In this document: positions 50,094 through 59,521 of the stretch, piece after piece
How the letters are laid out: each line of letters opens with the position of its first letter
Numbering within the stretch: position 1 is the first letter of the stretch
Assembly: GCA_002239025.1 (NCBI GenBank)
Contig: MPNM01000003.1
Location: 62,001 to 126,000, forward strand
Reading direction: 5' to 3'
Source: Chloroflexi bacterium bin125
GTDB lineage: Bacteria > Chloroflexota > Dehalococcoidia > Bin125
Length of the DNA stretch: 64,000 bases
The notes under the pieces: model-generated
The model's input: the letters and a program-made list of their open reading frames with translations, nothing else
The model's database searches: none
What the model was told of the DNA's origin: nothing
Program-made: the position numbers and the translations under genes

Positions 50094-51206
50094 ATGCTCA
50101 ACAGGCAGCGGCTGCATCGAGCCCAGGAGCGTATGCGTGAGCAAGGCATCGATGCCTACATGATCCTGACCCACGACGACTACATCTACTTCTTCGGGGA
50201 GGTCAGACACCAACCGCGAGCCCTGATTCCAGCGATGGGTCCGCCGGTCATCATCACGTTTTTCGGCGAGGAGGACGAAGTCAAGCAATCGCTGGGTGTA
50301 GATGACGCCCGAGTGTTTGGCACCGTTGGACCACAGATCAAGGATGTGGTCGGTGTGATGAGGGAAATGTCGGGCGGGAAGGAACAGCTCAGAGTTGGGG
50401 TGCAGATGTGGTTCAGCACGCCTGCGTTCCTGCTCAACATGTTTCAGCGCGCCAATCCGCAGGTCGAAGTGGTCGACATCGCATCGGTGATGGACGAGTT
50501 GCGCCTGGTCAAGGAAGCCGACGAAGTCGAGCTGATGACTCGCGCGGCGCAGATTGCCCGAACCGGCATCGAGACCGCTGTGCAGTTTCTCCGCCCTGGG
50601 ATTACCGAGAACGAGGTCGGCGCAGAAATCGAATACGCAATGCGCAAGGCCGGTGGCGGGGGAGTCGCGACGCCCGTCTTCGTCAACTCCGGAATCCGTT
50701 CGGCCTGGCTGCACGGCACGACCACCGAGAAAGTGGTTGAGGCAGGAGACCTCGTGGTGGTCGATGTGGTCCCGCGTTATCGCGGATACTGCGCAAACTT
50801 CACGAGAACCTTCGTGATCGGCTCACCAACGTCGTTACAGCGCGAGTTGTTTGAGACCTTTCAGCAGGCGCAGGCGGCCGGGATTGCGGCTGTGAGACCT
50901 GGGATTCGCAATCGCGAAATCGACGCAGCTAGCCAGCAGGTCTTCGCCGACGCCGGCTACGGCGAACAATATGTGCCGGGCACAAGCCACAGCATCGGGC
51001 TCGACTTCGAGGAGATGCCGCGACCGACAATCCATCCAGCCGATTCGCGCACCGAATTGGTCGAAGGCATGATGTTGACCGTCGGTCACTCGGTACTCTC
51101 TGTGCCGGGCGTCGGCGGCGTACGGATCGAGGACACGTTCCATCTGCGCGACGGGCGCGCCCAGCCATTGGTCGAGTGCGGCGTCGAGTTCGAATTGCCC
51201 GCTTGA
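50094..51206 (+). CDS. M24 (creatinase/Xaa-Pro peptidase-like) family protein with altered metal site
   Basis: This 370-residue pita-bread protein has the creatinase-type N-domain (1-135) and a C-terminal M24 domain. Of the five metal ligands, Asp224 (VVDVVP), His299 (GTSHSIGLDF) and Glu346 (RIED) remain. The second Asp is Asn235 (CANFTRT) and the first Glu is Gly331 (TVGHSV). This resembles creatinase, which works without metal, more than true aminopeptidase P. The activity could be a C-N hydrolase on a small molecule. AGGAGGAA precedes the ATG. Divergent from the hydrolase. Confidence 0.86.
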   Translation: MLNRQRLHRAQERMREQGIDAYMILTHDDYIYFFGEVRHQPRALIPAMGPPVIITFFGEEDEVKQSLGVDDARVFGTVGPQIKDVVGVMREMSGGKEQLRVGVQMWFSTPAFLLNMFQRANPQVEVVDIASVMDELRLVKEADEVELMTRAAQIARTGIETAVQFLRPGITENEVGAEIEYAMRKAGGGGVATPVFVNSGIRSAWLHGTTTEKVVEAGDLVVVDVVPRYRGYCANFTRTFVIGSPTSLQRELFETFQQAQAAGIAAVRPGIRNREIDAASQQVFADAGYGEQYVPGTSHSIGLDFEEMPRPTIHPADSRTELVEGMMLTVGHSVLSVPGVGGVRIEDTFHLRDGRAQPLVECGVEFELPA

Positions 51207-51211
51207 GCCGT

Positions 51212-52501
51212 CTACTTGGCCATTGGCGACTGATAGAGGAATCGCTGAATGCGATTGAGCGCCTCTTCGATGTCGTCGTAGCTGGTCGCGTAGCAGGCAC
51301 GCACGTGTCCCGCACCGGCGGCGCCGAAGGCCGATCCAGGAACAACGGCGACCTGCTCTTGCAGGAGTAGTTGTTCAGCAAAAGTCTCGTCGTCGTAGCC
51401 GGTCTGGGCGACAGAGGGGAACGCATAGAACGCGCCGCGCGGCTCGGCGCAGGCGAGTCCGAGTTTGTTGAAGCCTCGCCACATCAGTTGACGCCGACGG
51501 TCGTATTCCTCACGCATCGAGATCACATATTCCTCGCCGGCGCGGACGGCTTCGAGGGCTGCGTATTGCGCCACGGTCGGCGCGGACATCATGGCGTACT
51601 GGTGAATCTTCAACATGCCGCCGAACAGGTCCGAGGGCGCAGCCGCCCAGGCGACGCGCCAGCCGGTCATCGCGTGCGACTTGGAGAAGCCGCCCAGCGT
51701 GATCGTGCGCTCCTGCATGCCTGGAAGCGCAGCGATCGGCGTGTGGGTCGCGCCGCCGTAGACCAGCCGGTCATAGATTTCATCCGAGATGACTAGCAGG
51801 TCGTGTCGTTTCACAACGTCGGCCAGCGCCTCGAGGGTTCGACGATCGAGCACTGCGCCGGTTGGGTTGGAGGGATAAGCGATCAACAAGGCCTTGGTCC
51901 TGGGCGTAATCGCCGCCTCGACCGCGCTCGGGTCAAGTTCAAAGTTCTGCGCCGCGTTGGTGGTGACAGGGACCGGCGTGCCTCCGGCGAGCACCACCGC
52001 CGGCGCGTGAGCCGCGTAAGACGGGTCAGCCACAATCACTTCGTCGCCCGGATTGATGATCGCGCGCGCCGCCAGATCAAGGCCTTCGGAGACGCCGGTC
52101 GTGATCAGCAGCTCTTCGCGAGGATCCCACTCAATCCCGTAGCGACGTTCCAGGTCGGCGGCGATCGCTTCTCGCAACTCCAGCAGTCCCAGGTTGGACG
52201 TGTAGTGCGTGCGGCCCTGCTCGATCGCGCGAATGCCGGCTTCGGAGATGGGCCAGGGTGTGACGAAGTCAGGTTCACCGACGCCCAGCGATATCACCTG
52301 GTCCATCGATGCAATGATGTCGAAGAAACGCCGGATGCCTGAGCCGGGCACCGCCTGCACTCGCTCGGCGACCCTGCTCGGACCGTCGGCTGCGTTCGTT
52401 CCCGCTCCAGCCGCCGCGGACGCCGATCCAGCACCCGCGGCGCCGATACGCCTGGGTTCGTCGTCGCTGGCAAATGGGCGGTCGTTGGACGCTATGGGCA
52501 T
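51212..52501 (-). CDS. Class I/II aminotransferase with Ala-rich N-terminal extension
   Basis: This 429-residue PLP enzyme matches aspartate-type class I aminotransferases: MDQVISLGVGEPDFVTPWPI near residue 65, YTSNLGLLELREAIA near 98, YPSNPTGAVLD near 208 and the PLP Lys in GGFSKSHAMTGWR near 269. Before the core is a 40-residue Ala/Gly-rich segment of low complexity. The substrate is not determined; the adjacent Lrp-type regulator (31 bases upstream, same strand) points to amino-acid metabolism. The ATG at 52501 gives normal context; a longer reading to 52576 would cover the regulator's end. Confidence 0.91.
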   Translation of the reverse strand: MPIASNDRPFASDDEPRRIGAAGAGSASAAAGAGTNAADGPSRVAERVQAVPGSGIRRFFDIIASMDQVISLGVGEPDFVTPWPISEAGIRAIEQGRTHYTSNLGLLELREAIAADLERRYGIEWDPREELLITTGVSEGLDLAARAIINPGDEVIVADPSYAAHAPAVVLAGGTPVPVTTNAAQNFELDPSAVEAAITPRTKALLIAYPSNPTGAVLDRRTLEALADVVKRHDLLVISDEIYDRLVYGGATHTPIAALPGMQERTITLGGFSKSHAMTGWRVAWAAAPSDLFGGMLKIHQYAMMSAPTVAQYAALEAVRAGEEYVISMREEYDRRRQLMWRGFNKLGLACAEPRGAFYAFPSVAQTGYDDETFAEQLLLQEQVAVVPGSAFGAAGAGHVRACYATSYDDIEEALNRIQRFLYQSPMAK

Positions 52502-52532
52502 GGAACTCTCGCTCTGAACTCCTGTGTACGGG

Positions 52533-53024
52533 TTAGAAGACGACCTTCTGGCGGTCGTTCTGCAGATCGATCTCAAGGAAGACGCCGTCTTCCTTGTAGC
52601 GGCGCATCAGTACGCGGGTCGTGGTGCCCTTGACGCCCGACATCGTGGCCAGGCGATCCCCGACGAAGTCGGAAATGCCGCGCATGTTGTCGGCCTCGAC
52701 CATCACCAGGAGGTCGTACGCGCCAGAGACGAAGTACACCGTCCGCACTTCATCAAAGCGCGCGATTCGACGGGCGACGGCGTTGTAGCCAACGTTTTCC
52801 TGTGGCTCGACGGTCACTTCGACGACGGCGTACACAGTCGAGAGCCCCAGTGTCTCCCAGTTGATCTTCGCGCCGTGTGCCAGGATGATGCCGCGTTCCT
52901 GCGCTTCTTCGATCGCGTCAACCACAGCCGATTCTTCAACGCCGACGGTCGCAGCGATCTGGGCCGGAGTCAGGCGTGCGTCGCGTTCGAGTTCGCGCAG
53001 AACGGGTTCAAGGATTGAGTCCAT
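52533..53024 (-). CDS. Lrp/AsnC family transcriptional regulator
   Basis: This 163-residue protein has an N-terminal HTH (LERDARLTPAQIAATVGVEESAVVDAIEEAQERGII, residues 12-48) and a C-terminal RAM (ligand-binding) domain with VYFVSGAYDLLVMVEADNMRGISDFVGDRL near 99-128. Lrp-type regulators sense amino acids and form octamers. It is the first gene of a unit with the aminotransferase, which it probably controls. A TTG one codon earlier is also possible. Confidence 0.93.
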   Translation of the reverse strand: MDSILEPVLRELERDARLTPAQIAATVGVEESAVVDAIEEAQERGIILAHGAKINWETLGLSTVYAVVEVTVEPQENVGYNAVARRIARFDEVRTVYFVSGAYDLLVMVEADNMRGISDFVGDRLATMSGVKGTTTRVLMRRYKEDGVFLEIDLQNDRQKVVF

Positions 53025-53089
53025 CAAGATCGCACTTTACGTGAAGAATTGGGTCGTGTCAGTGGTGGTGGGCGGACTGGATCTACTCG

Positions 53090-54580
53090 TTACGTTGAGC
53101 CAACATTCGAGCTCGGAGTCGTGGGCCATCGCGCGATTTGCTCGTAGGCGTTGGCGACGCCGAGCAGGGTGGTCTCGTCCAGACGCTGTCCGACGAACTG
53201 CAGACCGACCGGCATCCCGTCGGCGCCGAAGCCGCCGGGAATCGAGATCGCCGGCAGACCGGCGATGTTGGCCGGAATCGTGTAGATGTCGTTGAGGTAC
53301 ATCTGATACGGGTCGGTGATCTCGCCCTGCTTGAAGGCGACCGTCGGCGCAGTCGGCGCGACGATCACATCGTGCTCGGCAAAGACGCGGTCGAACTCCC
53401 GACGAATCAACGTGCGGACTTTCTGCGCCTGCAGATAGTAGGCGTCGTAGTAGCCGGCCGAAAGCGCATATGCACCGAGCAGGATGCGGCGCTTGACCTC
53501 ACGGCCAAAACCGTGCTGCCGAGTTGCTTCCATATCCGACCACATCGATTCGCCGCCTCGAGCGCCGTAGCCGTACTTGACGCCGTCGAATCGAGCCAGA
53601 TTGGCCGAGCATTCTGAGGGAGCCAGGATGTAGTAGACCGGCAGCGCCATCGGGACCGAGGGCATGGAGGGGCTTCGGTCAATCACAGCGCCGTTCGCAG
53701 CTAACAGATCCAATGAAGCTTCAATGGTTGCCGCGACATCGTCGTCCATGCCGTCGCCGAAGAACTCTTGCGGCGCGGCGACTTTGAGCCCGTCGAGGCC
53801 ACGGTCAAGCTGAGCAGAGAAGTCGGGCACCGGCTCGTCGTAGCAGGTGGAGTCGAGCGGATCGGGCCCGGCGATCGCCTGCAACAAGAGAGCGGCATCT
53901 TCGACCGTCCGTGTGAACGGGCCGATCTGGTCAAGAGAACTGGCGAACGCAATCAACCCATAGCGCGAGACTCGACCATACGTTGGTTTCAGGCCGACCA
54001 CGCCACAGAACGACGCGGGCTGCCGGATCGATCCGCCAGTGTCCGAGCCGAGCGACGCGATGCATTGCTGAGCCGCGACGGCTGCGGCAGATCCACCGGA
54101 TGAACCGCCCGGAACCCGCTCGAGATCCCACGGGTTCGCGGTTGGGAACCAGGCGGAGTGTTCGGTTGACGAGCCCATCGCGAACTCGTCCATGTTTGTT
54201 TTTCCCACCGAGATGGCGCCGGCGTCGCGCAAACGCGAAACGACCGTCGCGTCATAAGGCGGGACAAGATTGTCAAGCATCCGCGAACCGGCGGTGGTGC
54301 GTACGCCCTTGGTCATCAAGACGTCCTTGAGCGCAATCGGCAAGCCGGTCAGGGGTGCAGTCGCATCACCCCTGGCGAGCAGATCGTCAGCGGCGGCAGC
54401 CTCCGCCAATGCCGTCTCACCTGTCACCGTGACGAATACGTGTACTTCCTCATCGGTGGCGTTGATCCGGTCCAGAAAGGCCTGAGTGAGTTGCCGAGAG
54501 GTGACGCTTCCGTCACGGAGCCGGCGTGCACCGTCGGCCAGTGTGATGGACAGCAATTCTTGGTCGGTGGACGTTGTCAT
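53090..54580 (-). CDS. gatA: Aspartyl/glutamyl-tRNA amidotransferase subunit A
   Basis: This 496-residue amidase releases ammonia from glutamine for conversion of Glu-tRNA-Gln or Asp-tRNA-Asn. The Ser-cisSer-Lys triad is visible: GLPIALKDVL near residue 75 (Lys), PGGSSGGSAAAVA near 154 (cis-Ser) and GSDTGGSIRQPA near 175 (nucleophile Ser). FGREVKRRILLGAYALSAGYYDAYY near 345 is typical of GatA. Overlaps gatC by four bases (ATGA). gatB is not in the window. Confidence 0.96.
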   Translation of the reverse strand: MTTSTDQELLSITLADGARRLRDGSVTSRQLTQAFLDRINATDEEVHVFVTVTGETALAEAAAADDLLARGDATAPLTGLPIALKDVLMTKGVRTTAGSRMLDNLVPPYDATVVSRLRDAGAISVGKTNMDEFAMGSSTEHSAWFPTANPWDLERVPGGSSGGSAAAVAAQQCIASLGSDTGGSIRQPASFCGVVGLKPTYGRVSRYGLIAFASSLDQIGPFTRTVEDAALLLQAIAGPDPLDSTCYDEPVPDFSAQLDRGLDGLKVAAPQEFFGDGMDDDVAATIEASLDLLAANGAVIDRSPSMPSVPMALPVYYILAPSECSANLARFDGVKYGYGARGGESMWSDMEATRQHGFGREVKRRILLGAYALSAGYYDAYYLQAQKVRTLIRREFDRVFAEHDVIVAPTAPTVAFKQGEITDPYQMYLNDIYTIPANIAGLPAISIPGGFGADGMPVGLQFVGQRLDETTLLGVANAYEQIARWPTTPSSNVGST

Positions 54581-54888
54581 GATTGATCAAGCACCGCATG
54601 CACGCGGAAGTAGTCGTCCTCCCGCTGAGGCGCATTGGCCATGATCTGCTCGCGAGGCAACGATGGCCGCGAGGCGTCGTCGTCTTTGACGTTGAGCAAG
54701 TCTGCGCCGTTGTTGGTCGGCGGCACGTCCGTGGTGTCGATTTCAGCCAAGGCGTCGATGTGCGAGAGGATGCTCGCGAGTTCGCTGCGGAACTCTTCGA
54801 CTTCGGAATCCGTCAATTCAATACGCACCAATGATGCGAGATGACGGACCTGTTCGATCGTGAACTGTGTGTCGTCTGATGAGGGCAT
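54577..54888 (-). CDS. gatC: Aspartyl/glutamyl-tRNA amidotransferase subunit C
   Basis: This 103-residue GatC wraps GatA onto GatB. It shows FTIEQVRHLASLVRIELTDSEVEEFRSELASILSHIDALAEIDT at residues 8-51 and the C-terminal LPREQIMANAPQREDDYFRVHAVLD. Length and pattern fit the family exactly. First gene of the gatC-gatA unit; the promoter must lie in the 114-base gap shared with the divergent PBP gene. Confidence 0.95.
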   Translation of the reverse strand: MPSSDDTQFTIEQVRHLASLVRIELTDSEVEEFRSELASILSHIDALAEIDTTDVPPTNNGADLLNVKDDDASRPSLPREQIMANAPQREDDYFRVHAVLDQS

Positions 54889-55002
54889 ATCGGGAGGATC
54901 GCGTGAGCGCCTTCGTTATCGGTCAGTGAAACGCAGCGTATCGCTCGATCACGTACTGGTCAGGTAGAAGGTCACACGACGTAATGTGGAGACGGAGCAG
55001 GA

Positions 55003-57846
55003 GTGTGGGCATTGCCCTCTGAACAACAACGCGAGCACAGACGACGCCTGAGCCTGGCCACGCGTCTGGCAATTCGCTCGCGTCGTCGCAAGCGGGGCGA
55101 GCGCGTCGAGCCGGCGCGCATGCGCGGCTGGATGGTCGCGCTGGTCATCTTGCTGGGTGTGCCGATGGTCATGCTTGGTGCAGCGGCCGGGGCCGCGTAC
55201 CTGATCTACTCCGACTTCGCCGACGACCTCGCCGCGCCCGATGAGATCGAAGAGACCCAACTACTGCTCGGCAGTACAAGGGTCTTCGACCGCAACGGCG
55301 AGAACGGCGTCTTGCTGTTCGAATACGCGCGCGCGTCCGACGGATTGCGCGCTCCAGTGCGATTGCATCGAGTGTCGCAATTCATCGTCGATGCGACTGT
55401 TGCGACCGAAGACTCCTCGTTCTGGACCAACCAGGGCATCAACCTGCGCGGATTGATGCGCGCCGCCTGGGAGAACTTCGGCGTGGGCAGTTCCGACTTC
55501 CTTGGCGGTTCCGGCGGCTCGTCGATTACACAGCAACTCGTCAAGAATGTGTTGATTCCGCCCGAGGAACGCAGTGGACGCACGTTGAACAGGGTTCGCG
55601 GCAAACTCAAGGAGACGATTCTCGCGGTTGAGCTGACCGGTGAATACAGCAAGGAACAAATCCTCGAGTGGTATCTCAACTCGATCTACTACGGGAACTT
55701 CTCCTATGGGATTGGCGCGGCGAGCCACCGCTACTTCGGCAAAGCGCCGTCACAACTGACGCTGGCCGAATCGGCATTGTTGGCCGGATTGCCGCAGGCG
55801 CCGTCGCTCTACAACCCGTTGGTCAATCCGGAGGGCGCGAAGCAACGACAACGACAGGTACTCGAGCTGATGGTTCGCCACGGATACATCAGCGGCGCGG
55901 AGGCGGAGGCGGCCTGGCAGGAACCGCTTGACTTCGAGCCGAAAGAGTTCGACATTTCCGCGCCGCACTATGTCATCTATGTGCGTGAGCAGGTCGAGAA
56001 GCTTTGCCTGCTCGAGCGCTTCGTCCCACCAGCGGGTGCAGGGGGCTGCGACAACCTGATGGACAACGGCGGGCTGAGAATCCGTACGTCGCTTGATTTC
56101 GCGCTGCAAGAGCGAGCTGAAGTTGAATTGCGCTCCGCCATCAATGGATTCGAAGCAACTACAGGCGCACATAACGGAGCGTTGGTGGCCATCGATCCAT
56201 CGACTGGCCAGATCCTGGCGATGGTTGGCAGTCGCGACTTCTTTGACGAAGCGATCGACGGCCAGGTCAACCTGGCCACCGCGACGCATTCACCCGGCTC
56301 GGCGCTCAAGCCGCTGACCTATCTCGCGGCATTCCAGATCGATCCGCGCATGTGGCATCCCGCCACGGTCCTCTGGGACGTGCCGACGACCTATCTCGAA
56401 GCGGATGGAACCGAGTTCCGGCCCGTCAACTTCGACGGCATCTTCCGCGGACCGGTCACGATTCGCAGCGCATTGGCCAACTCGATGAACGTGCCGGCGT
56501 TTATCGTCGCCGACCGGCTGGGCAGCGGCGCACTGCTCGACACGATGCACCAACTCGGTATCACGACGATGCACGATCCGGGAGCGTACGGACCATCGAT
56601 CACGCTGGGCGGTGGCGAAGTGTCGTTGCTGGACATGACCTACGCCTACGCGACGCTGGCCAACCAGGGAGAGATGAAAGGACATCCGACCGTCCTGGCA
56701 CTGCCTGATGGGTTCCGAGACCTGGATCCGGTCGCCATTCTCGAGATCCGCGACGCGGAAGGCCGACTGCTCTACGAATGGTCGCCGACGGGCGAACCGG
56801 AAGTGCGGGCCGCTGCTCGACCGGCGCAGGTCTACCAGATCACCGACATTCTCTCGGACAACAGCTCCCGATCCTTGCTCTATGGAACCGCCAGTCCACT
56901 TGTGCTTGATCGACCAGCGGCGGCGAAGACCGGTACGGCCGGTGATCCGGGGATGGATGACATTCGACGCGATTACTGGACGATGGGTTACACACCGCAG
57001 CTCGCCGTCGGGGTCTGGGTCGGCAACGCGGATGAATCTCCAATGACTGGTGGATCGTCAGTGCAGACGGCCGGGCAGATCTGGAATCGATTCATGCTCG
57101 CCGCTCACGAGGGTCTCGAAGCAGAATCGTTCGCTCAGCCCGCAGGCATTCACCGAGCGGAGGTATACGCACCGGCGGTCCCGCCGCTCTGGGCTGTCTC
57201 CGACTCGGGTACCGACCTGCGCAATCCTTGCGCCTCGACAAGGCGAGAGCTGTTCGTTTCAATTCGCGTCGTGCCCCCAGTTGACAACTCCATCTGCTTC
57301 GAAGTTGATGTGGATGCTCGCACGTTGCAGAGAGCGACGGTCGAGGTCCCCGAGGAGTTCCTCCGAGCCGGCGTCTGGCTGGAGCCGCCGACCGTCGCTA
57401 GAGGAGGAGCGACCGCGCACGATCCTGTGATCGTCGACTGGTTGCGGCGCAATCGCGTTGCCTACCTGCAACCCGGCACAGTCGACGAGAGTCATGCGCC
57501 AGTTCGGATCGACTCCCCGGAGGAGGGCGCGTTGATCGAACGCGGTGGTCTGCTCGTGACGGGTCGCGCTCAGAGTCGGGATCTGGTCGGATGGACCTTG
57601 ACCATGCGCCGTTTCGGCGATGAGGAAGCCCTCACGATCGCGGAAGGAAGTGAAGGCGTCGATGGCGGTGTGCTCGCAAGGTGGGACAGCAGCGAGGCCG
57701 CAGAGGGCCTCTATCGATTGTCACTGGAAGTGGTTGACGGTTACCTCGGGGCGATTTCACACGAGGTCGTCGTGATACTGCCGGGCGGCGCCTCAGTTGC
57801 TGAGACTGAGACTGAGGCAGAAGCAGAAGTCGAAGAGGCAGAGTGA
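55003..57846 (+). CDS. Class A penicillin-binding protein (PBP1A-like)
   Basis: This 947-residue bifunctional murein synthase has a basic cytoplasmic start and one membrane anchor (about 43-70). A GT51 transglycosylase follows, with VATEDSSFWTNQGINLRG near residue 132, GGSSITQQLVKNVL near 169 and EWYLNSIYYGNFSYGIGAA near 222. The transpeptidase has the SxxK motif in SPGSALKPL near 429, ANSMNVP near 491 (SxN) and KTGTAGDPG near 644. A C-terminal beta-rich extension (from about 760) ends in an acidic tail. A GTG start with GGAG 5 bases upstream was chosen; a TTG at 55012 with AGGAG is possible. It implies a peptidoglycan wall. Confidence 0.94.
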   Translation: MWALPSEQQREHRRRLSLATRLAIRSRRRKRGERVEPARMRGWMVALVILLGVPMVMLGAAAGAAYLIYSDFADDLAAPDEIEETQLLLGSTRVFDRNGENGVLLFEYARASDGLRAPVRLHRVSQFIVDATVATEDSSFWTNQGINLRGLMRAAWENFGVGSSDFLGGSGGSSITQQLVKNVLIPPEERSGRTLNRVRGKLKETILAVELTGEYSKEQILEWYLNSIYYGNFSYGIGAASHRYFGKAPSQLTLAESALLAGLPQAPSLYNPLVNPEGAKQRQRQVLELMVRHGYISGAEAEAAWQEPLDFEPKEFDISAPHYVIYVREQVEKLCLLERFVPPAGAGGCDNLMDNGGLRIRTSLDFALQERAEVELRSAINGFEATTGAHNGALVAIDPSTGQILAMVGSRDFFDEAIDGQVNLATATHSPGSALKPLTYLAAFQIDPRMWHPATVLWDVPTTYLEADGTEFRPVNFDGIFRGPVTIRSALANSMNVPAFIVADRLGSGALLDTMHQLGITTMHDPGAYGPSITLGGGEVSLLDMTYAYATLANQGEMKGHPTVLALPDGFRDLDPVAILEIRDAEGRLLYEWSPTGEPEVRAAARPAQVYQITDILSDNSSRSLLYGTASPLVLDRPAAAKTGTAGDPGMDDIRRDYWTMGYTPQLAVGVWVGNADESPMTGGSSVQTAGQIWNRFMLAAHEGLEAESFAQPAGIHRAEVYAPAVPPLWAVSDSGTDLRNPCASTRRELFVSIRVVPPVDNSICFEVDVDARTLQRATVEVPEEFLRAGVWLEPPTVARGGATAHDPVIVDWLRRNRVAYLQPGTVDESHAPVRIDSPEEGALIERGGLLVTGRAQSRDLVGWTLTMRRFGDEEALTIAEGSEGVDGGVLARWDSSEAAEGLYRLSLEVVDGYLGAISHEVVVILPGGASVAETETEAEAEVEEAE

Positions 57847-57900
57847 CTTCGCCAACCTTCCCACTACGTCTGCGTCACCCGCGGGTTCTCCTCGACGATG

Positions 57901-59046
57901 TCAAGGCAAGAGGGTGTTCGCCTCCTCAGCCGTCCCGATCCATCTGACCGCATCGAGAAACTCTGCCAGGGAGTCGGTCGCTTCGCGCAACTCCAATAGC
58001 CGATCTCCCCACTGGCTCGCCGACGAAGGACTTGCTCCGTATCCGCCTCGGAACGCGAGAAACGCTTGGTTGATCCGGCGGAACGGCCTGCCCAGTTCGA
58101 TGAGCTCCTGACGCACAGCCTCCATTTCACGTTCCGCGTCCTCAATCTTGCCATCCTCGAGCAGCGCGTCGACATCGAGGCGAAGCTGCCTCAGGATGGG
58201 ATCGGTCCTGGCCCGAATCGCTTGCCATTCACTGTCGAGCTCCGCTTGCGAGTCTCCCTCGTATCCGGGGAGTGCTGCAGCGAACTCTCCGAGCTGGTCG
58301 CCGACGATGTCAGCCACGGTCTCGTTGATCGTGCGCATGTCCGATCCGCGACCGTAGGCCAGCCCCAGCGGATAAAACCCCAGATGGTGATGCGTCCACT
58401 CATGCGCCATGATTTGCAGCGTGCTGAGATAGTCGCGCGACGACACGACCGCTGCCGGATAGAGAGCGACCCCTCCGACACCTCCGACCCAGGCCGACCA
58501 GCGTGGATCCGCTTCGACCATCGATTCGATTCGTTCATAATCGTCTCGTTGCACCTCGGAAGTCAGCAGCACCGAACGGACCATGCGCACTTCATCACGA
58601 GCCGAGACTGCGAGGACATGCAGCCGGTCGTTGAGATCGACATCGATCGGCGGCCAAACAATGCGCACCCGGCTAAAGAGCGGCAGAGGAGAGTCCAGAT
58701 CCAGTTCGGAGACGGCCTGACTCAGTCGGCGCTCGAGCAGCAGTTCGGCCGCCTTGCGGTCATTCTCATCGCTCCGCTCGAACCATCGCTGGAGGACCGC
58801 CTCTTCATCCAAATCCGGGTCATCAACCCATCCAGCGATATTGGTCAGCCATCGGTTCGGCAGATGAGTCAACTCGTACTTGATGAAGGAGAAGCGATGT
58901 GTCTCGGTAGCGTCTTCCAACAAATCTTCAAGTTCGGGAGTGGATTGCGCCTTCAGCGTCGAAGCGGCAAAGAACGCGATCACCATCGTCATGGAGATTG
59001 AGAACGCGGCCAGCGCAGCTGCCAAGAGCACGCGTCGGTGGTTCAT
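57901..59046 (-). CDS. Putative membrane-anchored zinc metalloprotease-like protein
   Basis: This 381-residue protein has an N-terminal membrane anchor (5-28, LLAAALAAFSISMTMVIAFFAAS). The body shows MAHEWTHHHLGFYPLG near residue 213, an HExxH-like zinc motif (HEWTH). NETVADIVGDQLG about 25 residues later has the Glu that is the third ligand in gluzincins. Neither the family name nor the substrate is known to me. The ATG at 59046 begins just before the anchor; longer readings would cross into the RDD gene's start. Its stop faces the PBP gene 54 bases away. Confidence 0.7.
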   Translation of the reverse strand: MNHRRVLLAAALAAFSISMTMVIAFFAASTLKAQSTPELEDLLEDATETHRFSFIKYELTHLPNRWLTNIAGWVDDPDLDEEAVLQRWFERSDENDRKAAELLLERRLSQAVSELDLDSPLPLFSRVRIVWPPIDVDLNDRLHVLAVSARDEVRMVRSVLLTSEVQRDDYERIESMVEADPRWSAWVGGVGGVALYPAAVVSSRDYLSTLQIMAHEWTHHHLGFYPLGLAYGRGSDMRTINETVADIVGDQLGEFAAALPGYEGDSQAELDSEWQAIRARTDPILRQLRLDVDALLEDGKIEDAEREMEAVRQELIELGRPFRRINQAFLAFRGGYGASPSSASQWGDRLLELREATDSLAEFLDAVRWIGTAEEANTLLP

Positions 59047-59074
59047 GGATTCGATGCTACGCTCAACCGCGTCG

Positions 59075-59521
59075 ATGGCCCGTCCAGTAACCGAACCACT
59101 GCGAATTCCAATCGTCCGCCGGGAAGTGCGCGCCGTCGCTGCCGCGATCGATCTCGTCGTCATCGGCCTGTTCAGCCTGCTCTGTGCCGTGTTTGCCACG
59201 CTCGCCATGCTGCTCATGGTCGACCCGCTGGAACGCGATCCCACAGCCGGCGAATGGGGCGTGGGCTACGCCATCGCCCTGCTCTGGTTTCTGCTCTCGT
59301 CGCTCTACGCCGGCCTGGGCGCGCGCACCGTCGGCGCTCGTGCCCTCGGACTCCGGGAATTGCGAGGCGGCACGCGCACGTTCATCGTCCGAGGACTGAT
59401 CTGGTGGCCATCCGTCTTATTGCTGGGCATTGGTATGTGGTGGCCCTGGATTGATCGCCATGGACGCAGCCTGCCCGACATGCTCTCAGGCTCGCTGTTG
59501 ATCGAGACTTCAGTCAGGTGA
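59075..59521 (+). CDS. RDD family membrane protein
   Basis: This 148-residue protein has the RDD signature RREVRAVAAAIDLVVIGL near residues 14-31 (Arg and Asp in place), a second hydrophobic helix, then LYAGLGARTVGARALGLRE near 80 and a C-terminal WWPSVLLLGIGMWWPWIDRHGRSLPDMLSG, typical of the third helix and loop. RDD proteins lack a general established role; some exchange Na+/H+. Several upstream in-frame ATGs exist, but they would overlap the divergent protease gene; I chose the ATG just before the RDD core. Confidence 0.8.
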   Translation: MARPVTEPLRIPIVRREVRAVAAAIDLVVIGLFSLLCAVFATLAMLLMVDPLERDPTAGEWGVGYAIALLWFLLSSLYAGLGARTVGARALGLRELRGGTRTFIVRGLIWWPSVLLLGIGMWWPWIDRHGRSLPDMLSGSLLIETSVR

